Both the position numbers and the translations under genes were made by a program. The notes beneath the pieces are model-generated. The model saw only the letters and a program-made list of their open reading frames with translations, made no database searches and was not told the origin of the DNA. Positions 1-5,571 of a DNA stretch of 5,571 nt are shown here, piece after piece (positions within the stretch are counted from its first letter, which is position 1; each line of letters begins with the position of its first letter). The stretch is from Bergeyella zoohelcum (lineage in GTDB: Bacteria > Bacteroidota > Bacteroidia > Flavobacteriales > Weeksellaceae): contig JAUNHO010000083.1 in the NCBI GenBank assembly GCA_030523905.1, positions 1 to 5,571 of the forward strand. The letters run 5' to 3'.

Positions 1-879
1 GAAGAGGCTAAGCATATGCAAGGAAAAACGCACGATGATATTAAAACTATTCGTCCTCTTAAGGATGGTGTCATTGCAGATTTTGATGCATCAGAACATA
101 TGATAAAGGAGTTTATAAAGCAAATTCCTTCCATCAAGGGGAAATTTTTTCAACCAGCACTTCGCATCGTTATTTGTATTCCGTCTGGGATTACCGAGGT
201 AGAAAAAAGAGCCGTGAGAGACTCTGCACAAAAGGTAAATGCCAAAGAAGTTCGTCTTATTTATGAGCCTATGGCTGCTGCAATAGGTGTGGGTATTGAT
301 GTACAGAAACCAGAGGGGAATATGATTATTGACATAGGCGGAGGTACTACAGAGATTGCTGTGGTTTCGCTGGGTGGTATCGTTTGTGATGAATCTGTAA
401 AAGTGGCAGGTGATGTCTTCACGAATGATATTGCTTACTATCTTCGTAATGAGCATAATCTTTATGTAGGGGAAAGAACCGCTGAAAGAATCAAAATAGA
501 AATTGGCTCTGCTCTCAAAGAACTAGATGTGGAAGTAGAAGATATCCCTGTGCAAGGTAGAGACCTCATTACAGGTAAGCCAAAAGAAATTACCGTAAGC
601 TACAAAGAGATAGCGGAAGCATTGGACAAGTCTATCCAAAGAATAGAAGATGGCGTGATGAATACGCTTTCTAAAACTCCACCAGAATTGGCGGCGGATA
701 TTCACGGAACGGGTATTTATCTAGCTGGTGGTGGGGCATTGCTTCGTGGGCTAGATGATAGAATCCATAGAAAAACTGGTCTGCCTGTTTTCGTAGCAGA
801 AGACCCATTGAGAGCCGTAGTGAGAGGGACTGGCGAGGCATTGAAGAATATGGATAAATTCAAGTTCCTTATCAGATAA
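1..879 (+). CDS. mreB: Rod shape-determining protein MreB (actin-like), 5'-truncated by the window edge
   Basis: MreB is the bacterial actin homologue. It binds ATP, forms membrane-associated filaments on the cytoplasmic face and guides lateral wall synthesis by the RodA-PBP2 complex. The frame is open from base 1; the ATG at 16 is internal, because the preceding codons also read as MreB. 292 residues are visible against about 340-347 in full-length family members, so roughly 50 N-terminal residues, including the first phosphate loop (DLGTAN type), lie outside. Visible landmarks, numbered from base 1: KDGVIADF just after the N-terminal edge; EPMAAAIG at 89-96, whose Glu is the likely catalytic residue; the phosphate-2 loop DIGGGTTE at 111-118; the AERIKIEIGSA nucleotide-pocket helix; and the adenosine motif LAGGGALLRGLDD at 241-253. 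The AEDPL block and a short C-terminus follow, ending in TAA. No motif in the visible part is degraded. Identification is firm; DnaK and FtsA are excluded by these MreB-specific blocks. Confidence 0.97.
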   Translation, partial: EEAKHMQGKTHDDIKTIRPLKDGVIADFDASEHMIKEFIKQIPSIKGKFFQPALRIVICIPSGITEVEKRAVRDSAQKVNAKEVRLIYEPMAAAIGVGIDVQKPEGNMIIDIGGGTTEIAVVSLGGIVCDESVKVAGDVFTNDIAYYLRNEHNLYVGERTAERIKIEIGSALKELDVEVEDIPVQGRDLITGKPKEITVSYKEIAEALDKSIQRIEDGVMNTLSKTPPELAADIHGTGIYLAGGGALLRGLDDRIHRKTGLPVFVAEDPLRAVVRGTGEALKNMDKFKFLIR

Positions 880-916
880 AATAGTTAATCAAAAAAATAA
901 TTAATAGTTTTTCCGA

Positions 917-1765
917 ATGGGATTTTTGCTAAGATTATTCTCAAAGAATGCGTCTTTTATATTCTTTATATTCTTGCAAACCATCGCGTTGATACTTATT
1001 TTCAGTAGAAACTCTATGCAGAGAAGTTGGATTGCCGCACAGACCGCAGCGTTCAACTCCTCCGTATCTGGGTATATAGACGAGGGAACATCTTACCTAA
1101 AACTGAAACAAATCAACGAAGATTTGGTGGCACAAAACAAGCAACTAATGCTGGCTTTGTATGGAAAAGAAAGAGCAGGAAACCCTGTGCTAAGACTGAA
1201 AAAAGACACCGCAATAGGGCAGACCTACACTTTCATAGATGCGGATATTATCTATAATAGTATTGATAGGAAGGATAATTATTTCACCATCAATAGAGGT
1301 AAAAACCAAGGGATTTCTTCCCAAATGGGTGTAATAGCCCCTAATGGAATTGCTGGGATTGTGGTAAATACAACGGGAAATTATGCCCTAGTGCAGTCGG
1401 TTTTGAGTGTGAATAAAATGAAAATCAATGCCGCACTGAAAAACTCGGGACACTTCGGGACGCTCGTTTGGAGAGGCGATAATGCAAGGCTGATGCACCT
1501 TACCGATGTGCCAAAATATGTACCCCTGAAAGTAGGAGATACCATAGTAACCGATGGCAAGTCGGCAATTTTCCCACAAGGGATAATGATAGGTAAAATC
1601 GCTGGGTATGAGGTAGATACAAAGACTGGTTTTTGGGATATTTCCGTAGAGCTGAGCGAGACAATGGGGAATATCAGTAAAGTATATGTGGTGAATAACC
1701 TGAAAAAAGAAGAAATAAAACAGATACAAGACACCCTAAATGCTACAATAAAAAAAGATGATTAG
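917..1765 (+). CDS. mreC: Rod shape-determining protein MreC
   Basis: MreC is a bitopic inner-membrane protein whose periplasmic domain binds PBP2 and switches it to the active state, while it links to MreB through MreD. The 282-residue product has a short cytoplasmic N-terminus, one hydrophobic segment at about residues 12-30, a polar helix with coiled-coil character at about 56-85, and a beta-rich domain at about 105-260. In the latter, INRGKNQGI (125-133), MGVIAPNGIAGIV (137-149), VGDTIVTDG (206-214) and FPQGIMIGKI (219-228) match the paired beta-barrel pattern of the family. A charged helical end (262-282) follows. It is shorter than E. coli MreC (367 residues), which has a long C-terminal extension. 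The ATG at 917 is preferred because it places the membrane segment directly after a short basic end. The gap from mreB is 37 bases with no Shine-Dalgarno sequence, and the 3' end overlaps mreD by 8 bases. Confidence 0.95.
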   Translation: MGFLLRLFSKNASFIFFIFLQTIALILIFSRNSMQRSWIAAQTAAFNSSVSGYIDEGTSYLKLKQINEDLVAQNKQLMLALYGKERAGNPVLRLKKDTAIGQTYTFIDADIIYNSIDRKDNYFTINRGKNQGISSQMGVIAPNGIAGIVVNTTGNYALVQSVLSVNKMKINAALKNSGHFGTLVWRGDNARLMHLTDVPKYVPLKVGDTIVTDGKSAIFPQGIMIGKIAGYEVDTKTGFWDISVELSETMGNISKVYVVNNLKKEEIKQIQDTLNATIKKDD

Positions 1766-2264
1766 TAGAAACATTATCACAGATATTCTGATGATTGTGA
1801 TGCTAGTAGCATTGCAAATTTTTGTGCTGAATAGGATTAATCTTTTTGGGAAATATACGCCCATTCTTTATCCAGTTTTTGTGATGTTTTATCCATTTTT
1901 CAGAAACCGATATATCTTCTTGGGGCTTAGTTTTTCGCTAGGGCTTTTGGTAGATGCGTTTCTTGGTACTTGGGGTATTAATGCTTTTGCTACTACGGCT
2001 ATTGCTTATTTCAAGACCATTATTTTCCGTTCTTCTACCGATACCGATACCGATTTTTTTTCCTTTCAGTCTTTGCAATGGTCTCAGTTTCTGTTCTTTA
2101 TACTATCAAGTGTTTTTGTGCATCAGTTACTGGTGCAGTATATAGAGTTTTTCAAACTGAGCCGTTTCTTGGAGATTTTCCTCAATGTTTTGGCTACGGC
2201 TGGTATTTCTTTTGTGTTTATTCTCATCTATGCGTTAGCATTTAAAATCAAAGAAAAAGTGTGA
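1758..2264 (+). CDS. mreD: Rod shape-determining protein MreD
   Basis: This is a small polytopic inner-membrane protein, 168 residues (E. coli MreD has 162), that works with MreC as part of the rod complex and modulates the MreC-PBP2 interaction. Hydrophobic stretches at about residues 7-25, 33-49, 52-69, 74-90, 109-128 and 137-162 suggest five to six membrane helices. The GLLVDAFLGTWGINAF block (62-77) resembles the conserved Gly/Asp segment of MreD. The primary sequence of this family is poorly conserved, so the call rests on size, hydropathy, this block and the position between mreC and mrdA. The ATG at 1758 lies inside the end of mreC (8-base overlap) and is preceded by an A-rich run rather than a Shine-Dalgarno site. 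The loop after helix 4 carries a Thr-Asp repeat (94-99). The C-terminus is basic (KIKEKV), consistent with a cytoplasmic end. Confidence 0.9.
   Translation: MISRNIITDILMIVMLVALQIFVLNRINLFGKYTPILYPVFVMFYPFFRNRYIFLGLSFSLGLLVDAFLGTWGINAFATTAIAYFKTIIFRSSTDTDTDFFSFQSLQWSQFLFFILSSVFVHQLLVQYIEFFKLSRFLEIFLNVLATAGISFVFILIYALAFKIKEKV
2037..2061 (+). repeat. Three copies of hexamer ACCGAT followed by a T8 tract, inside mreD
   Basis: Bases 2037-2054 are three exact tandem copies of ACCGAT, encoding Thr-Asp three times (residues 94-99 of MreD). A run of eight T follows at 2054-2061, encoding Phe-Phe and the first base of a Ser codon. Hexamer slippage would keep the frame and change the polar loop by two residues per unit; slippage in the T run would break the frame. 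The copy number is low, so this may simply be coding sequence. Confidence 0.6.
2261..2264 (+). promoter_or_regulatory. GTGA stop-start overlap joining mreD and mrdA
   Basis: The GTG start of mrdA (2261-2263) and the TGA stop of mreD (2262-2264) share bases. The preceding sequence is AAAGAAAAAGT, with no Shine-Dalgarno motif. Together with the weak GTG start this suggests that PBP2 synthesis depends on ribosomes finishing mreD. Coupling is inferred from layout only. Confidence 0.6.
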
Positions 2265-4279
2265 AATCACAATACATTAAAATCATCATTGTTCTTATCA
2301 TCGTTGCGTCTATATTTATTGCACGATTGGCGTATTTACAGCTATTTACAGACCGATATGTTCTCAATGCGGAGAATACTTCCATAAAAACAGAATACAC
2401 CATACCACAAAGAGGGGTGATATTTGACCGAAATGGAAAAATTCTCGTGGGGAATATGCCTTCCTATGAGATTTCTTTTACTCAATTGCTGATGAAACCA
2501 GATTTTGATACTCTCGGTTTTTGTAATTTGGTGGGGATTTCCAAGCAAGAATTTATTTCTAAAATCAAAGAAATAAAAAAGGAAAAATATTACTCCAAAT
2601 CCACTCCGATGACCTTTATGAAGAATCTTTCGCGAGAGCAAATCGCGAGAGTACAGGAGACTTTGTTCAATTATCCCGCCTTCAATATTGTATCAAGACC
2701 ACAGAGACAATACAACATCAACACCTCTGGAAACCTATTGGGCTATACCAATGAAGTGAATGAAAGGGACATCAAAAAAGACTCTCTCTACTATCTCGCA
2801 GGGGATAATATAGGAAAATCTGGGGTAGAAAAAGCCTATGAGAAAGAACTTCGCGGAATAAAAGGCGTAAGCTATATACAGAAAAATATAAAGATGCAAA
2901 GCATCGGGCCATATAAAAATGGCGAACTAGACAAGGAAGTGGTAACGGGCAAAGACATCACCCTTACCATAGACTATGATTTGCAACGCATTGCCCAAGA
3001 AATGCTAGTCAATAAAAAAGGGGCAATAGTGGCACTAGACCCTAATAATGGTGAGATTCTCACAATGGCAACAGGGCCAGACATAGACCCAAATGTCTTC
3101 ACAGGGCCAGATAGGTCTAAAAATCTGTATCGTTTGCAGAATGATACCATCTATGATTGGCGACCTACATTTGACCGCTCCGTTCAGGCGGCATATCCAC
3201 CAGGTTCTACCTTCAAGATGCTCACGGCACTCGCCGCAATGCAAATGGGCGTAATGAACGAAAAAACCATTTTCCCTTGTGGCGGTGGCTTCAATTATCG
3301 TGGGCTTAGAATCAAAGGACACGGCGGTGCAGACCCTCTTATCCCTGCGTTACAAGTGTCTAGTAACTGCTTTTTTTCCTATGCTTTCATTGCTATAATG
3401 AATAAATATCCAGGCGACCCAGGGCGTGGCGTAGATGAATGGAAAGCCATAATGAAAAGTTTCGGCTTGGGCGACTTTCTTAATAACGATTTAGCATCTG
3501 GAACTCGTGGTTTTATCCCAAGTGGAGACTATTATAGAAAAATAAGCGGAGGGAAAAAAGATTGGAGCGATAAATATACGATGAATGGCTCTATATACAA
3601 TGGTATGGGGCAAGGAGCAGTAGCGATTACACCTTTACAAATGGCAAATTTCACGGCTGCGATTGTGAATAAAGGCTGGTTTTATACCCCTCATATTGTA
3701 AAATCTATTGATGGAAAGCCTAACCCAGATCCTCGTTTCAAGGTGAAGCATAAAACTTTGGTAGATGCCAAATATTTCGCTCCTGTACTGAAAGGTATGG
3801 AAGCCGTGGTACAAAGAGGAACGGCGAGAGGGCTAAAAAGCAATGATTTCACTCAACTGGCGAAAACAGGAACTGCACAAGTACCACAGGGAAAAGATAA
3901 TTCCATTTTTGTACTTGCTGCACCTGCCGAAAAGCCCAAAATAGTAGTGGTAGCCGTGATGGAACACGCTGGGTTTGGTGCAACTTGGGCAGGACCTGCT
4001 TGTACTATTATCGCTGAAAAATATCTCACAGGAACCATCAAACGGGAGCATCTTTACAGAAAGATGGTCAGTTCTAGTTTTATCCCTGAATACAAACGCC
4101 AGTGGATTAATACCTTGAAAAGAAAAGGGCTATATAAAGAGCCTGTCATCAATAAAGATTCTTTGAAAGTGGTGGAAATAGAAGCTAATATAAAGACCGA
4201 AAAAGACGAGAAAAAGAAAGCCATTTTGGTAAAACAAAGAGATTCCATCAAACGAAAACTACAAACTACAAGAGAATGA
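2261..4279 (+). CDS. mrdA: Peptidoglycan D,D-transpeptidase PBP2 (class B penicillin-binding protein)
   Basis: PBP2 cross-links the glycan strands made by RodA during lateral wall growth and is a beta-lactam target. The 672-residue protein has one N-terminal membrane anchor (about 7-26). A pedestal region begins with RGVIFDRNG (51-59) and includes GKSGVEKAYEKELRG (185-199). A transpeptidase domain follows at about 250-595. The active-site motifs are intact: S316-T-F-K319 in YPPGSTFK (nucleophile Ser316), S367-S-N369, and K535-T-G537. The protein is longer than E. coli PBP2 (633 residues), mainly because of a charged C-terminal tail from about 596 on. Start choice: GTG at 2261, overlapping the mreD stop as GTGA; it places KSQYIK directly before the anchor, and no ATG lies nearer upstream in this frame that avoids deep overlap. 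The 3' end overlaps rodA as ATGA. FtsI is the alternative class B enzyme, but the partner rodA and the mre context favour PBP2. Confidence 0.95.
   Translation: MKSQYIKIIIVLIIVASIFIARLAYLQLFTDRYVLNAENTSIKTEYTIPQRGVIFDRNGKILVGNMPSYEISFTQLLMKPDFDTLGFCNLVGISKQEFISKIKEIKKEKYYSKSTPMTFMKNLSREQIARVQETLFNYPAFNIVSRPQRQYNINTSGNLLGYTNEVNERDIKKDSLYYLAGDNIGKSGVEKAYEKELRGIKGVSYIQKNIKMQSIGPYKNGELDKEVVTGKDITLTIDYDLQRIAQEMLVNKKGAIVALDPNNGEILTMATGPDIDPNVFTGPDRSKNLYRLQNDTIYDWRPTFDRSVQAAYPPGSTFKMLTALAAMQMGVMNEKTIFPCGGGFNYRGLRIKGHGGADPLIPALQVSSNCFFSYAFIAIMNKYPGDPGRGVDEWKAIMKSFGLGDFLNNDLASGTRGFIPSGDYYRKISGGKKDWSDKYTMNGSIYNGMGQGAVAITPLQMANFTAAIVNKGWFYTPHIVKSIDGKPNPDPRFKVKHKTLVDAKYFAPVLKGMEAVVQRGTARGLKSNDFTQLAKTGTAQVPQGKDNSIFVLAAPAEKPKIVVVAVMEHAGFGATWAGPACTIIAEKYLTGTIKREHLYRKMVSSSFIPEYKRQWINTLKRKGLYKEPVINKDSLKVVEIEANIKTEKDEKKKAILVKQRDSIKRKLQTTRE
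4276..4279 (+). promoter_or_regulatory. ATGA stop-start overlap joining mrdA and rodA
   Basis: The ATG of rodA (4276-4278) overlaps the TGA of mrdA (4277-4279). The upstream AAGAGA is purine-rich but only a few bases from the ATG, so it is a weak ribosome binding site at best. The overlap fits coupled production of the polymerase and transpeptidase, which act as a pair. Confidence 0.6.
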
Positions 4280-5505
4280 AAGGGCTACAAGGATTAGATA
4301 AATTAGGAATAGGGCTATACATTCTGCTGTGTGTATTTGCTATTATTAATATTTATAGTGTAGATGAAAAATTAGGGCAGAAGCAACTCATATTCTTTGG
4401 AGTGTCTCTATTCATAGGCTTTATTATTTTCGTTACAAGAAGTAAACTTTTTGAAAATATGGCTGGGTTGTTCTATATTTTTGGGGTACTTCTACTCGTG
4501 GGGTTATTCCCTTTTGGGACGGAAATTTTAGGTCAGAAAAACTGGTATAAATTCGGAAGTATCACGATGCAACCCGTAGAATTTGCCAAAATCGGTACCG
4601 CTTTGATGCTTGCCAACTATACTTCTAATGGAGATTTTGATATTAGCAACAGGAAATCTCTCTACGGAGCTTTGCTCATTATTGCTATTCCTGCGGTGGT
4701 GGTTTTGGCAATTCCAGATGTGGGGTCTTTGTTGGTTTTTGGTGCTTTCGTTATTGCTCTTTATAGAGAGGGGCTTAGTGGTTGGCTTTTCGGTATTGTA
4801 GGGCTTTTTGCTGGGGTGTTTTTGGTTTCGTTGGCGGTTAATCCTTGGTATGTAGTGGCGGTATTGGTGCTATTAGCAGGGGTAATACTATTCTTCAATT
4901 TCAATAGAATCCATTGGAATGTTGTTTCCATTGCATCTATCGTGGGGGCATTGGTGGTGTTGTCTGGTTTGGCACTGGCTTCACCGAAGGTATTGGAAAA
5001 AATGCCGAAACACCAAAGGGAAAGGATAGAGGTTTTGTATAAAGGCGAAAAGGCATTCCGAGATACTTCTGGCTACAATTTATTGTACTCTAAAACCGCA
5101 ATTGGTGCTGGGGAACTCACGGGTAAAGGCTATATGCAAGGCTCGGTAACGCAAGGGAAATTCGTACCAGAGCAAGAAACTGACTATATTTTCTGCACGG
5201 TAGGAGAGGAGTGGGGCTTTATAGGGGCAAGTGTTTTGGTCTTTATTTATGCCATTTATATCGGTAGGATTTACTACCTTTCGGAGACACAAAAAAATAC
5301 TTTTAATAGGGTGTTTGGCTATAGTTTTGCCTCTATTTTATTACTGCATTTCATCATTAATATTGGTATGGTGATGGGCTTGTTCCCTACGGTGGGCATT
5401 CCGTTGCCGTATTTCAGCTATGGTGGAAGTTCGCTCTTGGCGTTCTCTATAATGACTGCCATTTTCTTCAAACTCAATTATACCGACAAAAATAGTCTGG
5501 TGTAA
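4276..5505 (+). CDS. rodA: SEDS peptidoglycan glycosyltransferase RodA
   Basis: RodA is a polytopic inner-membrane enzyme that polymerises glycan strands from lipid II for lateral wall synthesis, in complex with PBP2. The 409-residue product shows the SEDS landmarks: GQKNWYKFGSITMQPVEFAK (86-105), IPDVGS (146-151), HQRERI (246-251), GYNLLYSKTAIGAGELTGKG (266-285), FVPEQETDYIF (296-306) and GIPLPYFSYGGSS (374-386). Asp303 in ETDYIF aligns by motif with the catalytic Asp262 of E. coli RodA. About twelve hydrophobic segments can be drawn, against ten in the canonical fold. The excess (E. coli RodA has 370 residues) lies at about 170-236, before the catalytic loop. FtsW is the main alternative; immediate linkage to mrdA and the mre genes makes RodA far more likely. 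The ATG at 4276 fits, with a short polar N-terminus before the first helix (about 10-28). The gene ends in TAA. Confidence 0.95.
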   Translation: MKGLQGLDKLGIGLYILLCVFAIINIYSVDEKLGQKQLIFFGVSLFIGFIIFVTRSKLFENMAGLFYIFGVLLLVGLFPFGTEILGQKNWYKFGSITMQPVEFAKIGTALMLANYTSNGDFDISNRKSLYGALLIIAIPAVVVLAIPDVGSLLVFGAFVIALYREGLSGWLFGIVGLFAGVFLVSLAVNPWYVVAVLVLLAGVILFFNFNRIHWNVVSIASIVGALVVLSGLALASPKVLEKMPKHQRERIEVLYKGEKAFRDTSGYNLLYSKTAIGAGELTGKGYMQGSVTQGKFVPEQETDYIFCTVGEEWGFIGASVLVFIYAIYIGRIYYLSETQKNTFNRVFGYSFASILLLHFIINIGMVMGLFPTVGIPLPYFSYGGSSLLAFSIMTAIFFKLNYTDKNSLV

Positions 5506-5525
5506 GGATAGATAATAAGATGAAA

Positions 5526-5545
5526 AATGCGATTTTTTACGCATT
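5526..5545 (+). other. Small hairpin downstream of rodA
   Basis: AATGCG (5526-5531) and CGCATT (5540-5545) form a perfect 6-bp stem with an 8-base loop, ATTTTTTA. No U tract follows the stem, so it does not qualify as an intrinsic terminator by itself; it could protect the mRNA 3' end or be chance. It begins 20 bases after the rodA stop codon. Confidence 0.35.
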
Positions 5546-5555
5546 AACAAATGTG

Positions 5556-5571
5556 AAAAGCCCGCTTTTTA
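5556..5571 (+). terminator. Probable left arm of an intrinsic terminator, cut by the window end
   Basis: AAAAGCCCGCTTTTTA closes the window. An A-run followed by GCCCGC is a common left half of a bidirectional terminator whose right half would read GCGGGCTTTT just beyond base 5571. Within the window alone it can only fold as a weak AAAAG/CTTTT stem with a 4-base loop. The position, 50 bases after rodA, fits an operon end. The missing arm is not visible, so this is inference. Confidence 0.4.

Noticed and set aside
16..18. ATG at 16 as the start of mreB
   Set aside because: The frame stays open to base 1 and the upstream codons continue the MreB sequence; starting here would remove the first nucleotide-binding loop of the protein.
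91..456. Minus-strand open frame opposite mreB, and similar minus-strand frames throughout, including 1381-1734, 2342-2641, 3035-3322 and 5341-5550
   Set aside because: They lie opposite well-identified genes, and their translations show no recognisable domain and irregular composition. They are shadows.
885..911. Inverted TTAAT/ATTAA pair followed by a T run between mreB and mreC, like a small terminator
   Set aside because: The stem is only 5 bp, all A-T, with a 10-base loop, so it would be too weak to stop transcription. The genes belong to one conserved operon.
1027..1257. Alternative plus-strand frame within mreC, and likewise 1954-2145 in mreD and 4610-4801 in rodA
   Set aside because: These are out-of-frame readings of genes whose main frame matches known families over its full length; there is no ribosome binding site or domain.
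4450..4483. TTTG, 22 bases, then TATTTTTG: resembles the Bacteroidota promoter pattern (TTTG ... TAnnTTTG)
   Set aside because: It lies inside rodA, 175-208 bases after its start, with no downstream gene to serve. Such matches are expected by chance in AT-rich coding sequence.
1..5571. Search for a novel accessory system (defence, mobile, toxin-antitoxin, RNA array)
   Set aside because: Coding density is almost complete with five core cell-wall genes; there are no long intergenic regions, dispersed repeats, att-like sites or composition breaks.

Overview
The window is one continuous block of cell-shape (rod complex, or elongasome) genes, all on the + strand: the 3' part of mreB (1-879), then mreC (917-1765), mreD (1758-2264), mrdA encoding PBP2 (2261-4279) and rodA (4276-5505). 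A 66-base tail runs to the window end and probably holds the start of a terminator. No RNA genes, mobile elements, CRISPR arrays, phage genes or defence genes are visible. The minus-strand open frames are shadows of these five genes.

The organism is most likely a member of Bacteroidota, class Flavobacteriia, and plausibly of the Chryseobacterium/Riemerella/Bergeyella group (Weeksellaceae). This is inferred from the AT-rich sequence, the lack of Shine-Dalgarno sites before any visible start, the gene order mreB-mreC-mreD-mrdA-rodA, the short MreC, and a RodA that is longer than the proteobacterial one. The genus cannot be fixed by reading alone.

The genes form a tight operon. mreB and mreC are separated by 37 bases of AT-rich DNA. 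mreC/mreD overlap by 8 bases, mreD/mrdA by 4 (GTGA) and mrdA/rodA by 4 (ATGA), which suggests translational coupling. No convincing internal promoter was found, so the promoter probably lies upstream of mreB, outside the window.

The products act together. MreB filaments under the inner membrane orient the complex. MreC and MreD are membrane scaffold and regulator proteins that activate PBP2. RodA (SEDS glycosyltransferase) polymerises glycan strands from lipid II, and PBP2 cross-links them. The catalytic motifs of PBP2 (SxxK, SxN, KTG) and RodA (Asp in the large periplasmic loop) are present, so the pathway looks functional.

I do not see an undescribed system here. The points worth a second look are lineage-type variations on known parts: about two extra membrane helices in RodA, a charged C-terminal tail on PBP2, a Cys/His/Cys set near the PBP2 active site, and a hexanucleotide repeat beside a T tract in mreD.
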